Made by a program: the position numbers and the translations under genes. Shown here in pieces: positions 51,836-61,251 of a DNA stretch of 64,000 nt. The DNA lies in NCBI RefSeq assembly GCF_943913955.1, contig NZ_CALUAE010000022.1, forward strand, positions 1 through 64,000, read 5' to 3'. Numbering within the stretch: the first letter of the stretch is position 1; each line of letters starts with the position of its first letter. The notes below the pieces were generated by a model. That model was not told the DNA's origin and made no database searches. It saw only the letters and a program-made list of their open reading frames with translations. The stretch comes from Mycolicibacterium bacteremicum. GTDB taxonomy: Bacteria > Actinomycetota > Actinomycetes > Mycobacteriales > Mycobacteriaceae.

Positions 51836-53206
51836 GTGTCTGTCGGTGCGACGGACGCACGAGCTGTACACGAGGCGGGCGTGCAGCGACTGCTGGACAG
51901 TTACCGCGCCATCCCCACGACAGCGACCGTGCGGCTGAACAAACCCACGTCCAATCTGTTCCGGACGCGGGAGCACTCAGCTGCCCCGGGTTTGGACACC
52001 TCCGGCCTGACCGGCGTCATCGCCGTCGACGCGCACGCGCACACCGCGGACGTATCGGGCATGTGCACCTACGCCGACCTGGTGTCCGCCACGCTGCCGC
52101 ACGGTCTGTCTCCCCTGGTGGTTCCACAACTCAAGACCATCACCCTCGGTGGGGCGGTCACCGGTCTGGGCATCGAATCGGCCTCGTTCCGCAACGGCCT
52201 ACCGCACGAGTCGGTGCTCGAACTCGACATCCTCACCGGCGCCGGCGATGTCGTCACCGCCGATCGACGGCGGCACGCCGACCTCTTCGATTGTTTTCCC
52301 AATTCCTATGGCACGCTCGGTTACTCGGTGCGGCTGAAGATCGAGCTGGAGCCGGTGCACCCGTTCGTCGCGTTGCGGCACCTGCGGTTCGATTCACTGG
52401 CCGCCCTGGTGGCCACCATGGAGCGCATCATCGCGACTCGCGGTCACGACGGGATGCCGGTGGACTACCTCGACGGCGTGGTGTTCAGCGCGTCGGAGAG
52501 TTACCTGTGCCTGGGCCTGCGGACCGCGGCACCCGGGCCGGTCAGCGACTACACCGGCCGCGACATCTACTACCGGTCCATCCAGGACCGCGCCGAGGAC
52601 CGGTTGACCATCGCCGACTACCTCTGGCGCTGGGACACCGACTGGTTCTGGTGCTCACGGGCTTTCGGCGCGCAGCACCCGGTGGCGCGGCGGTTGTGGC
52701 CACGGCGCTACCGCCGTAGCAGCTTCTACTGGAAGCTGATCGGCTACGACCAGCGCTTCGGCATCGCCGACCGTATCGAGAAACACCACGGACGCCCACC
52801 GCGGGAGCGGGTGGTGCAGGACGTCGAGGTGCCGATCGAGCAGTGCGCGCCGTTCCTCGACTGGTTCCTGGCCAACGTGCCCATCGAGCCGATCTGGTTG
52901 TGCCCGCTGCGACTTCGTGGCGACGCGAGCTGGCCGCTGTACCCGCTGCGACCGCAGCACAGTTACGTCAACATCGGCTTCTGGTCCTCGGTCCCGGCCG
53001 GACCCACACCCGGGCACACCAACCGGCTCATCGAGGCCAAGGTGGCCGAACTCGACGGCCACAAATCGCTGTACTCGGAATCATTCTTCAGCCCTGAGGA
53101 ATTCGACCAACTCTACGGCGGGGAGGCGTACCGGACCGTGAAGAAGACCTACGACCCACAGTCACGATTGCTCGACCTGTACGCGAAGGCGGTGCAGGGC
53201 CGATGA
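51836..53206 (+). CDS. FAD-binding oxidoreductase (Rv3719-like, DHCR24/BfaA-like)
   Basis: 456 residues, GTG start with TAGCGT 6 nt upstream. PCMH-type FAD domain: GMCTYADLVSATLPHGLSPLVVPQLKTITLGGAVTGLGIES (about 80-120), then FHLF-like HADLFDCFPNSYGTLGY. C-terminus ends with KKTYDPQSRLLDLYAKAV. The downstream gene, overlapping by 4 bp, is a cyclopropane-synthase-like methyltransferase. In the tuberculostearate system the analogous oxidoreductase (BfaA/Rv0449c) reduces a methylene intermediate; a similar role here is inferred. Confidence 0.85.
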   Translation: MSVGATDARAVHEAGVQRLLDSYRAIPTTATVRLNKPTSNLFRTREHSAAPGLDTSGLTGVIAVDAHAHTADVSGMCTYADLVSATLPHGLSPLVVPQLKTITLGGAVTGLGIESASFRNGLPHESVLELDILTGAGDVVTADRRRHADLFDCFPNSYGTLGYSVRLKIELEPVHPFVALRHLRFDSLAALVATMERIIATRGHDGMPVDYLDGVVFSASESYLCLGLRTAAPGPVSDYTGRDIYYRSIQDRAEDRLTIADYLWRWDTDWFWCSRAFGAQHPVARRLWPRRYRRSSFYWKLIGYDQRFGIADRIEKHHGRPPRERVVQDVEVPIEQCAPFLDWFLANVPIEPIWLCPLRLRGDASWPLYPLRPQHSYVNIGFWSSVPAGPTPGHTNRLIEAKVAELDGHKSLYSESFFSPEEFDQLYGGEAYRTVKKTYDPQSRLLDLYAKAVQGR

Positions 53207-54507
53207 CCACCTTCGAGGACCACGCCGCCGACGCGCACAGGCTCAGCCTCGCCGAAATCCTGGAGATCTTCGCCGCGGGCCGGTTGCCACTCAAATTCAC
53301 CGCCTACGACGGCAGTTCGACCGGACCCGATGATGCCGCGGTCGGGCTGGACCTGCGCACCCCGCGCGGCACGACGTATCTCGCCACCGCTCCCGGCGGC
53401 CTCGGTCTGGCCCGCGCCTATGTGTCGGGCGATATCGAACCCGTCGGTGTGCACCCGGGTGATCCGTACGAACTACTGCGCGCGCTGGCTGCCACCGCCG
53501 CGTTCCGCAGGCCACCGGCGCGGGTGCTGGCCCATATCATCACCTCGGTGGGCCTGGAGCACCTGCTGCCCGTCGCGCCGCCGCCACAGGAGGCGCTGCC
53601 GCGCTGGCGACGCGCGGTGGAGGGGTTGCGGCACAGCAAATCTCGCGATGCGGGCGCGATCCATCACCACTATGACGTGTCCAATGCGTTCTACGAGTGG
53701 GTTCTCGGCCCGTCGATGACCTACACCTGTGCGTGCTACCCCGACGAACACGCCACCTTGGAACAGGCACAGGACAACAAGTACCGGTTGGTGTTCGAGA
53801 AGCTGCGGTTGCAACCCGGTGACCGCCTGCTCGATGTCGGCTGCGGCTGGGGTGGCATGGTCCGGTACGCCGCGCGGCACGGCGTCCGCGCACTCGGCGT
53901 GACACTGTCGGCCGAGCAGGCGGCGTGGGCCCAGCGCACCATCGCCGCCGAGGGGCTGTCCGACCTCGCCGAGGTTCGGCACGGTGATTACCGCGATATC
54001 GGTGAGTCCGGATTCGACGCGGTGTCCTCGATCGGGCTGACCGAGCATATCGGCGTCGCGAACTATCCGGCCTACTTCGCCTTCCTGCAGGCACGAATGC
54101 GTACCGGTGCGCTGTTGCTCAACCACAGCATCACCCGGCCGGACAACCGCTCAGACGGCACCGCGGGATTCTTCATCGACCGCTATGTCTTCCCCGACGG
54201 AGAGCTGACCGGGTCCGGTCGCATCATCACCGAGGCGCAGAACGTCGGGTTGGAGGTGGTCCACGAGGAGAATCTGCGCGACCATTACGCACTGACCCTG
54301 CGGGACTGGTGTCGCAACCTGGTCGAGCACTGGGATGACGCCGTCGCCGAGGTCGGCCTGCCGACCGCGCGGGTGTGGGGGCTCTACATGGCCGGCTCGC
54401 GCCTGGGCTTCGAGTCGAATGTGGTTCAGCTACATCAGGTTCTGGCGGTCAAGCCCGATGATCACGGCAGTCACGGGCTGCCGCTGCGGCCGTGGTGGAC
54501 TTCGTAG
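53203..54507 (+). CDS. Cyclopropane/methyl fatty acyl synthase-like methyltransferase (Rv3720-like)
   Basis: 434 residues. SAM motif LLDVGCGWGGMVRYAAR (211-219), IHHHYDVSNAFYEWVLGPSMTYTCACY, and SIGLTEHIG are characteristic of CFA synthases acting on phospholipid acyl chains. It carries an extra N-terminal domain of about 100 residues like UfaA1. Partnered with the FAD enzyme (ATGA overlap). The 3' end overlaps the convergent GGDEF gene by 59 bp. Confidence 0.88.
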   Translation: MTTFEDHAADAHRLSLAEILEIFAAGRLPLKFTAYDGSSTGPDDAAVGLDLRTPRGTTYLATAPGGLGLARAYVSGDIEPVGVHPGDPYELLRALAATAAFRRPPARVLAHIITSVGLEHLLPVAPPPQEALPRWRRAVEGLRHSKSRDAGAIHHHYDVSNAFYEWVLGPSMTYTCACYPDEHATLEQAQDNKYRLVFEKLRLQPGDRLLDVGCGWGGMVRYAARHGVRALGVTLSAEQAAWAQRTIAAEGLSDLAEVRHGDYRDIGESGFDAVSSIGLTEHIGVANYPAYFAFLQARMRTGALLLNHSITRPDNRSDGTAGFFIDRYVFPDGELTGSGRIITEAQNVGLEVVHEENLRDHYALTLRDWCRNLVEHWDDAVAEVGLPTARVWGLYMAGSRLGFESNVVQLHQVLAVKPDDHGSHGLPLRPWWTS

Positions 54508-55501
54508 CGTGGACGGTGCAGGTGGCGCCGCCCGCGCGCTTGGACTCGTACATCGCCGAATCGGCGTGGCGTAGCAGGTCGTCGATCGAGAAGTGCTGAG
54601 CCCCTGCCGACATGGCGGCGATCCCGATGCTCACGGTGAACTCGCTGCCGGCGGCCTCGGTGCCGGTCAACGTCGACACCCGCTCGACCAGATCCGGCAT
54701 CGGGTCGACGGCCGTGCCGAACGCCACCAGTACCAGTTCGTCACCGCCGAGGCGGGCGGTGATCTCGTCGGGACGGGCGATACCGCGCAACCTGGCGGCG
54801 AAGGCGACCAGGGCGGCGTCACCGGCGGCATGACCGCCGTCGTCGTTGAGCTGCTTGAACCGGTCGATGTCGAACACCGCCATGACGATGGTGGTACGGC
54901 GATCGCGCGAGACCGCCCGGCCGACCGACGAATACATGCCGCGCCGGTTCCGCAGCCCGGTCAGCGTGTCATAGTGCGCCGAGCGCGCCGTACGCACGAT
55001 GGCCCGGCGGCCCAGGTCGATCAGGATGGAGCCGACCAGCGGCACCCCCACCGCCCAGGTGAGCGCCGGCATGAAATGCAGATAGAGGTCCAGGATGCCG
55101 TGCGCCTCGAACACTTTGGCGTGCAGCACGATGCCGACGATCAACGCCGCGCCGAAGGCGCAGTGCAACCGCAGGATGCGTGAGCCCAGGATGAAACTGG
55201 CGAACACACCGACCAGCCCGATGTACGGGGTCACCGCCAGCCGCGCGGTCGGTGTGGACATCGTGGCGGCCATCACCGCGCAGGCGATATCCGCCCAGAC
55301 CACGAACCAGACCGACTGGCCGAATGACGGCCATGGGCCGCGCCACCAGCGCATCCCCACCGCGATGGCCGCGATGACGAACAGCGCCTGCAGACCGCGG
55401 TCGACGACCCCGTTCGGTCCCTCCGGGGTGAACTGAAGACTGAGGCCCAGCACGGCAAATCCGAGACAGCCGAGGCCGGCGACGAACATGAACACCCGCA
55501 T
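54449..55501 (-). CDS. Membrane-bound GGDEF-domain protein
   Basis: 350 residues from ATG 55501 (MRVFMFVAGLGCLGF; GAAGG upstream); an upstream start at 55576 adds 25 residues. Six or so membrane helices occupy residues 1-185, then the GGDEF domain follows (HYDTLTGLRNRRGMYSSVGRA, FDIDRFKQLNDDGGHAAGDAAL, TARLGGDELVLVA). The signature is GGDEL rather than GGDEF/GGEEF and no I-site RxxD is visible, so diguanylate cyclase activity needs testing. The sensor part resembles MASE-type modules. Confidence 0.82.
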   Translation of the reverse strand: MRVFMFVAGLGCLGFAVLGLSLQFTPEGPNGVVDRGLQALFVIAAIAVGMRWWRGPWPSFGQSVWFVVWADIACAVMAATMSTPTARLAVTPYIGLVGVFASFILGSRILRLHCAFGAALIVGIVLHAKVFEAHGILDLYLHFMPALTWAVGVPLVGSILIDLGRRAIVRTARSAHYDTLTGLRNRRGMYSSVGRAVSRDRRTTIVMAVFDIDRFKQLNDDGGHAAGDAALVAFAARLRGIARPDEITARLGGDELVLVAFGTAVDPMPDLVERVSTLTGTEAAGSEFTVSIGIAAMSAGAQHFSIDDLLRHADSAMYESKRAGGATCTVHATKSTTAAAAARDCRDHRA

Positions 55502-55705
55502 GAACCGGCCTTCACGAAGCGCGCCGGTGGCGAATCGATATTCCCGCCCGCCCCACCTGTCACCTACGCCTCGCAACGTCAGATCCGGACAGTTTCGTCG
55601 TGGCAGCTACCGTCGATGTCGAGGCGTGGTGGCGTTGTCAAGTCGAAATCCCTCAAGATCGGCAGCTACGGCAAATACCTTAGCGCGTCCGGAGAGATTT
55701 GCCAG

Positions 55706-57670
55706 CTAACTCTTCTCGATCCTGCGGGCGCCGAGCTCGTTCTGCAGCAGTTCGATGGCCACTTCCTCGGGGTCGCGCCGGACGACGTCGGAGGTGTCGG
55801 CGCTGGCCTCGGCGAGCATGCGTTCTTCCTCGGCCGCCGGGTCGTGCCGGGGTGCCGGTCCGTCGTCGGACGGCACCGGTTCGCCGTTGTCGGGCACGCA
55901 CCGGATTTGCCAGTCGACCCCGAGCGCATCCTTGAGCGACTCGCGGATCACCTCGACGTTGCGGGGTTCGTTGAGCCGCTTGGCCAGTGGCGGCGCCCGA
56001 TGGCTCAGCACCAGCGTGTCGCCATCGACGGCCCGGACGATCGCATCGGCGAGCATCGCGTTGACCGGCTTACTGCGGGCGTTGACCTTCTCCCGCACGG
56101 TGTCCCACATCGACCGGACGGCGGCCGCGTCCGGTTCTCCGACGGCCGCCGCGGCCGGCGGTGGCAGCGGCGCGGCGGGCTCGGGTGCCGGCACCGGCAC
56201 CGGCACCGGAGCCGGTGGCGGCGGCGGCGGGGCGGGCGCCGGGGTCGGCGGGGGAACCGGCTGTGGCTCAGGCTCGGGCTCCGGCCGCGGCTCCGGCGCG
56301 GGAGCGGGCCGCGGCGTCGGCTCGGGCTCGGGAACCGGCGCGGGCGCGGGTGTCGGGGGTGGTGTTCGCACCGGTGGTGGCGTCGGGACCGGCGTCGGGG
56401 GCGTGGCGGCCGCCGCCTCCGCCTGCGCCTGGGCTCGGCTGGCGCGCACGAACTGGCGGGCCGGCGCCGGTGGTGTCTCGGCCGGGGCCGCGTTGGGCAT
56501 CGCACCCGGGATGGCCATGTCCAGCCGCGTCTCGATGCGCTCGATGCGTTGCAGCAGCGCCGATTCGGTGTCGTGCGCCGACGGCAGCAGCAGCCGCGCG
56601 CAGACGACCTCCAGCAGCAGCCGGGGTGCGGTGGCACCGCGCATCTCGCCCAGGCCGGCGTGCACCACCTCGGCGTAGCGGGCCAGTGTCGCCGCCCCGA
56701 GGCGGGTGGCCTGTTGCCGCATCCGTTCCAGCACGCCGTCCGGCGCATCGACCACGCCGCGGTCGGCGGCGTCCGGGACCGCTTGCATCACAATGAGATC
56801 GCGGAACCGTTCCAGCAGGTCGGTGGCGAACCGGCGCGGGTCGTGACCGGCGTCGATCACCGATTCGACGGCGCCGAACAGCGCGGCCGCATCCCCGGCG
56901 GCCAGGGCGTCGACGGCGTCGTCGATCAGCGCGACATCGGTGGCGCCCAGCAGCGCGAGCGCCCGCTGGTAGACCACCCGGTTGCCCTCGGCCCCGGCCA
57001 CCAGCTGGTCGAGCACCGAGAGGCTGTCGCGCGGCGAACCGCCGCCGGCCCGGATCACCAACGGGTAGACCGCGTCGTCGACCGTCACGCCCTCGTCGGC
57101 ACAGATCCGTTCCAGCAGGCCGCGCATCGTCTTGGGCGCCAGCAGCCGGAACGGGTAGTGGTGGGTGCGTGACCGGATGGTGGGCAACACCTTGTCCGGC
57201 TCGGTGGTGGCGAACACGAAGATCAGGTGGTCGGGCGGCTCCTCGACGATCTTGAGCAGCGCGTTGAAACCGGCCGTGGTGACCATGTGCGCCTCGTCGA
57301 CGATGAAGATGCGGTACCGCGACTGCGCCGGTGCGTAGAAGGCGCGGTCCCGCAGTTCACGGGTGTCGTCGACGCCACCGTGGCTGGCGGCGTCGAGTTC
57401 GACGACATCGACGTTGCCCGGCCCGTTGGGCGCCAGCGCGACGCACGAGTCGCACACCCCGCACGGGGTCGGGGTGGGGCCCTGCTCACAGTTGAGTGAG
57501 CGCGCCAGGATGCGCGCCGAGGAGGTCTTACCGCAGCCGCGCGGACCGGAGAACAGGTAGGCGTGATTGATCCGTCCCGCCGACAGCGCGGTCGACAGCG
57601 GCGCGGTGACATGCTCCTGGCCGACCACCTCGGCGAAGCTTGCGGGTCGGTACTTGCGGTAGAGCGCCAC
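55706..57670 (-). CDS. dnaX: DNA polymerase III subunit gamma/tau
   Basis: 654 residues from GTG 57670 (VALYRKYRPASFAEVVGQEHV). P-loop FSGPRGCGKTSSARILA (40-56), zinc Cys motif (NCEQGPTPTPCGVCDSC), Walker B IFIVDEAHMV and sensor FATTEPDKVLPTIRSR are the clamp-loader ATPase motifs. Residues about 400-540 are a Pro/Ala/Glu-rich linker; the C-terminal domain (VGEPDAAAVRSMWDTVREKVNARSKPVNAMLADAIVRAVDGDTLV) contacts DNA polymerase. Part of the replicative holoenzyme. Confidence 0.96.
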   Translation of the reverse strand: MALYRKYRPASFAEVVGQEHVTAPLSTALSAGRINHAYLFSGPRGCGKTSSARILARSLNCEQGPTPTPCGVCDSCVALAPNGPGNVDVVELDAASHGGVDDTRELRDRAFYAPAQSRYRIFIVDEAHMVTTAGFNALLKIVEEPPDHLIFVFATTEPDKVLPTIRSRTHHYPFRLLAPKTMRGLLERICADEGVTVDDAVYPLVIRAGGGSPRDSLSVLDQLVAGAEGNRVVYQRALALLGATDVALIDDAVDALAAGDAAALFGAVESVIDAGHDPRRFATDLLERFRDLIVMQAVPDAADRGVVDAPDGVLERMRQQATRLGAATLARYAEVVHAGLGEMRGATAPRLLLEVVCARLLLPSAHDTESALLQRIERIETRLDMAIPGAMPNAAPAETPPAPARQFVRASRAQAQAEAAAATPPTPVPTPPPVRTPPPTPAPAPVPEPEPTPRPAPAPEPRPEPEPEPQPVPPPTPAPAPPPPPPAPVPVPVPAPEPAAPLPPPAAAAVGEPDAAAVRSMWDTVREKVNARSKPVNAMLADAIVRAVDGDTLVLSHRAPPLAKRLNEPRNVEVIRESLKDALGVDWQIRCVPDNGEPVPSDDGPAPRHDPAAEEERMLAEASADTSDVVRRDPEEVAIELLQNELGARRIEKS

Positions 57671-57698
57671 GGTCGCCCAGGTTACCCAGCGGGGCCGA

Positions 57699-59003
57699 CT
57701 AGTCGCGCGCCAGCAGCGCTTCGGTGGCCGACAACAGCGCGCACGTCGACAACCCGTCGATCGCCGAGCGCAGGTCGGACTCCGAGGGGAAGCTCGGCGC
57801 GATCCGAATGTTCTTGTCGTCCGGGTCTTTTCCGTACGGGAAGGCCGCGCCGGCGGCGGTGACGGCGATACCGGCTTCCTTGGCCAGCGCGATGGTCCGC
57901 TTGGCGGTGCCCGGCAGCACATCCAGGCTGACGAAGTAGCCGCCCTTGGGATCGGTCCACGAGGCGATCTTCGACTCGCCGAGACGGTCTTCGAGGATCT
58001 CGGCGACCAGCGCGAACTTCGGCGCCAGCAGCTCGCGATGCTTCTGCATGTGCCGCAATGCCCCGGCGGCGTCGCCGAAGAAGCGCAGGTGCCGCAACTG
58101 GTTCACCTTGTCCGGGCCAATCGACTTCTTCCCGGCGTGCTGCAGGTACCAGGCGATGGTGGCCTCCGAGCCACCGAAGAAGCTCACCCCGGCACCGGCG
58201 AAGGTCATCTTCGACGTGGACGCGAACACCAGCGGGCGGTGTGGGTTGCCCGCCTCGGCGGCCAGGCCGAGCACGTCGACCTGCTCCACGAACTCGGGTG
58301 TGATGGTGTGCACGGCGTAGGCGTTGTCCCAGAACAGCCGGAAATCCTGGGCGGCCGTCGGCATCTGCACCAGCCGGCGCACGACCTCCGGTGAGTAGGT
58401 GGTGCCGGTCGGGTTCGAGTAGACCGGCACACACCACATGCCCCGGACCGCCGGATCGTGGGCCACCAGTTCCTCGATGAGGTCGACGTCGGGGCCGTCC
58501 TCACGCAGCGGCACCGGGATCATCTCGATGCCGTAGCTCTCGGTGATCGCGAAATGCCGGTCGTATCCCGGTGCCGGGCAGAGGAATTTGACGCCGGGCT
58601 CCTGGGACCACGGCCGCGGCGAATCGACACCGCCGTGCAGCAGCGAGAACACCACCGCGTCATGCATGAACTCCAGGCTGGCGTTGTTGCCCGCGATCAG
58701 GTTGGGCACTCCGATGCCGAGCAGCTCACCGAAGATGGCGCGCAGTTCGGGCAGCCCGTGCAGACCGCCGTAGTTGCGGGTGTCTGTGCCGTCGGCGTCC
58801 TTGTAGGCGTCGCGGCCGCTCCCCGGGAGCTCCAGCAGCTCGTTGGACAGATCCAGCTGCTCGGGCGAAGGCTTGCCCCGGGTGAGGTCGAGTGCGAGGC
58901 CGGTGGCCAACAGATCGGCGTAGTTGCGCTGCTGCAGTTCGTGCTGCGCAGACAGTTCGTCACGGCCGAGGGACTCAAACGACACTGCGGGCCTTTCCGA
59001 CAA
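57699..59003 (-). CDS. aspC: Aspartate aminotransferase (Rv3722c/AspC-like)
   Basis: 434 residues, the length of Rv3722c. PLP enzyme of the fold-I MocR/1c-like type: NASLEFMHDAV, CPAPGYDRHFAITESYGI, CVPVYSNPTGTTYSPEVV, FWDNAYAVH (cofactor Asp/Tyr), STSKMTFAGAGVSFF (PLP Lys). Mtb Rv3722c is the main aspartate aminotransferase, transferring amino groups from glutamate to oxaloacetate. 28 bp upstream of dnaX on the same strand. Confidence 0.93.
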   Translation of the reverse strand: MSERPAVSFESLGRDELSAQHELQQRNYADLLATGLALDLTRGKPSPEQLDLSNELLELPGSGRDAYKDADGTDTRNYGGLHGLPELRAIFGELLGIGVPNLIAGNNASLEFMHDAVVFSLLHGGVDSPRPWSQEPGVKFLCPAPGYDRHFAITESYGIEMIPVPLREDGPDVDLIEELVAHDPAVRGMWCVPVYSNPTGTTYSPEVVRRLVQMPTAAQDFRLFWDNAYAVHTITPEFVEQVDVLGLAAEAGNPHRPLVFASTSKMTFAGAGVSFFGGSEATIAWYLQHAGKKSIGPDKVNQLRHLRFFGDAAGALRHMQKHRELLAPKFALVAEILEDRLGESKIASWTDPKGGYFVSLDVLPGTAKRTIALAKEAGIAVTAAGAAFPYGKDPDDKNIRIAPSFPSESDLRSAIDGLSTCALLSATEALLARD

Positions 59004-59019
59004 GCCGTGAACATGAAGG

Positions 59020-59105
59020 GGACCCCGCGCACCCGCCAGAGCCCATTGACCCTTGCTGCCTTCCGGCCCTGGGGGAGTTCACAGGATGGACGCCGCGCGG
59101 GGTCC
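59020..59105 (-). ncRNA. ffs: Signal recognition particle 4.5S RNA
   Basis: Minus strand. The ends pair perfectly over 11 bp (GGACCCCGCGC/GCGCGGGGTCC), and the conserved apical region (CCAGGGCCGGAAGGCAGCAAGGG, here written in two pieces: CCAGGGCCGGAAGG and CAGCAAGGG) with the tetraloop GGAA is present. Conserved position between aspC and lucA as in M. tuberculosis. The small SRP RNA binds Ffh for co-translational membrane targeting. Confidence 0.95.
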
Positions 59106-59113
59106 GAGTGACG

Positions 59114-59119
59114 AGTGTA
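59114..59119 (-). promoter_or_regulatory. -10 element of the SRP RNA gene
   Basis: TACACT on the minus strand ends 8 nt before the predicted RNA 5' end at 59105, the expected spacing. No clear -35 was found. Confidence 0.5.
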
Positions 59120-59189
59120 GTACCCCGTGCGGCGTCGTGAGACCGGCGGTTGGTCGGAGCTGCCCCGGCCGTCGGCTACCATTGCCGAC

Positions 59190-59275
59190 GGAGGATTCGC
59201 CTAGTGGCCTATGGCGCTCGCCTGGAACGCGGGTTGGGTTAACAGCCCTCAGGGGTTCAAATCCCCTATCCTCCG
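59190..59275 (+). tRNA. tRNA-Ser (anticodon GGA)
   Basis: 86-nt class II tRNA. Acceptor GGAGGAT pairs with ATCCTCC followed by discriminator G. The anticodon stem CTCGC/GCGGG encloses the loop CTGGAAC with anticodon GGA (Ser, UCC/UCU). A long variable arm and a T-arm (GGGGTTCAAATCCCC) are present. CCA is not encoded. Confidence 0.95.
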
Positions 59276-59359
59276 CAGTTGGTCCGGGGCGTGACCGGTG
59301 ATCATCGAGGTCACGCCCCGGGACCGCAACATCGTCCCGGAGGACGTCAAGGGAGGAAT

Positions 59360-60136
59360 ATGCGACGCGGTATCGCATCGCTGTGGCATGCATCGTCGCT
59401 GGTAATCGCCGGAGCCCTCTACTTTCTCTTCGTCCTGCCGCGCTGGTACGAACTGACCGGGCAGTGGCCTGCGACGCTGGGCACCGTCATGCGCATCGTG
59501 TGCGGCGTCCTGGTGGTGCTGACCGCCCTGCCGGTGCTGCTGACCCTGCGCCGGACCCGCAGGCCCGAACTCGGGACCCCGACCTTGGCGCTGCAGCTAC
59601 GGGTGTGGTCGATCGTCGGCCATGTGGCGGCCGGCGTGCTGATCCTGGGCGCGGGCATCGCCGAGATCTGGCTCGACCTCGACGACGCCGGACAGTGGTT
59701 GTTCGGTATCTACGGGGCGGCCGCAGCGCTCGCACTGCTCGGCGCCTTTGCCTTCTACCTGGCGTTCGTCGCCGAGTTGCCGCCTCCGCCGCCGAAGCCG
59801 CTGGCACCCAAGCGGGAGAAGCGCGGCCGCCGTCGCGATGACGAGGAAGCCGAGAAGCCGGCCGAGACCGAGAGCGCCGACGAGGCCGCGTCGACGGACG
59901 ACAGCGAGTCGACCACGGACGCCGAGCCCGACACCGACGCCGAGAAGGTGGACGCGGAGAGCACCGATCCGAAGGTGACCGACCCCGAGGTCGCCGAGAA
60001 CACCGCCGACGAGCCCGCGGTCGAGGCAACCGAGCAGGCCGACGAAAAGGCCGAAGCGGGCAAGCTGCGCAATCGGCGGCCGTCGGGCAAGACCCGCCGT
60101 ACCCGCAGCCGCGGCGGCGTCGCGACCGAGGATTGA
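59360..60136 (+). CDS. lucA: LucA-like membrane protein (lipid uptake coordinator, Rv3723-like)
   Basis: 258 residues from ATG 59360 with GGGAGGA upstream. Four membrane helices (about 8-26, 43-62, 80-101 and 113-135) are followed by a charged, Glu/Asp/Thr-rich cytoplasmic tail of about 120 residues ending with a basic patch (RRPSGKTRRTRSRGG). The gene position after the SRP RNA matches Rv3723. LucA in M. tuberculosis stabilises Mce1 and Mce4 transporters for fatty acid and cholesterol uptake; the role is transferred by synteny and topology. Confidence 0.78.
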   Translation: MRRGIASLWHASSLVIAGALYFLFVLPRWYELTGQWPATLGTVMRIVCGVLVVLTALPVLLTLRRTRRPELGTPTLALQLRVWSIVGHVAAGVLILGAGIAEIWLDLDDAGQWLFGIYGAAAALALLGAFAFYLAFVAELPPPPPKPLAPKREKRGRRRDDEEAEKPAETESADEAASTDDSESTTDAEPDTDAEKVDAESTDPKVTDPEVAENTADEPAVEATEQADEKAEAGKLRNRRPSGKTRRTRSRGGVATED

Positions 60137-60228
60137 CGCAGCCTGCGCCCGGTGACGTCGACAGTTCGCACTGTCACCGTCAGTATTGAGGGAAGACGTC
60201 GGGCGCGCGGAAGGCTAGTGGACGGCAC

Positions 60229-61251
60229 ATGGGCATAGTCCAGATCAGACGATGGGCCACGGCGTCAGCCGCCGCCCTGTCGCTCGTCCTACTCGTCGGC
60301 CCGGTCACCGCCCTGGCCGAACCTCCCGAGGTCACCACCGCCGCCGAACGGGTCGAACCCTCGGTGGTCCGCATCGACACCGTCGTCGACTACCAGCACG
60401 TCCTGGGCACCGGGACCGGGATCATCCTCGATCCGGGCGGTCAGGTTCTGACCAATTACCACGTGGTGCAGGGCGCCGACGTGATCAACGCCGTGGTGGG
60501 CGGTGCGACCTTCGGTGCCGACATCCTGGGCTACGACCGCGGTCGCGACATCGCCGTCCTGCAGTTGCGGGGTGCCGGCGGGCTGCCCGTCGCGCCGTTG
60601 GGCGATTCGTCCCGGTTGACCATCGGTGAGCCGGTGGTCGCCATCGGCAACGCCCAGGGCAGCGCCAACCCGCTGACCCGCGAGTTCGGCACCATCACCG
60701 CGCTCGGCCGGTCCATCAGTGCCGAGGACGAGTTGTCGGGCACCGCGACCGAGATGACGGGGCTGTTCGAGTTCGCCGCGCCGGTGCGTGCCGGTGACTC
60801 CGGCGGTCCGGTGGTCAACGCCGCCGGCCAGATCATCGGTGTGACCACGGCGGCCTCGGTGAACTTCCGGATGGGCCCCGGTGGCGAGGGCTACGCGATA
60901 CCCATCAACGACGCGCTGGGCATCGCGAACCAGATTCGCGCCCGGACGCCGTCGGACACCGTGCACATCGGCCCGCCGACGCTGCTCGGTGTCGGCGTGA
61001 GCAATGCCGAGCAGCACGAGTCGTTCCCCGGCGTCCTGGTGCACGACGTGATGCCGGGCGGGCCGGCCGCCGGTGCAGGGTTGGCCAACGGGGACGTCAT
61101 CCTCACCATCGACGGTGTGCGCATCGAATCCGCCAGTGACCTGACCCGGATCCTGGACCGCCACTACCCCGGCGATGTCCTCGACCTCACCTGGGTGGAC
61201 CGCGCCGGACAGCAGCGGACCGGCAAAGCCGCGTTGCTCGCTGGGGCCTGA
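60229..61251 (+). CDS. Secreted trypsin-like serine protease with PDZ domain, PepA-like
   Basis: 340 residues. Signal peptide (about 7-31), then an HtrA/PepA-type protease: His78 in LTNYHVVQG, Asp108 in YDRGRDIAVLQL, Ser191 in RAGDSGGPVV, with a C-terminal PDZ (about 245-335: LLGVGVSNAEQ, VMPGGPAAGAGLANGDVILTIDG). Very similar layout to Rv0125 (PepA) as recalled (GAGTGIVIDPNGVVLTNNHV, QPGDSGGPVVN). Exported periplasmic protease; targets unknown. Confidence 0.9.
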   Translation: MGIVQIRRWATASAAALSLVLLVGPVTALAEPPEVTTAAERVEPSVVRIDTVVDYQHVLGTGTGIILDPGGQVLTNYHVVQGADVINAVVGGATFGADILGYDRGRDIAVLQLRGAGGLPVAPLGDSSRLTIGEPVVAIGNAQGSANPLTREFGTITALGRSISAEDELSGTATEMTGLFEFAAPVRAGDSGGPVVNAAGQIIGVTTAASVNFRMGPGGEGYAIPINDALGIANQIRARTPSDTVHIGPPTLLGVGVSNAEQHESFPGVLVHDVMPGGPAAGAGLANGDVILTIDGVRIESASDLTRILDRHYPGDVLDLTWVDRAGQQRTGKAALLAGA

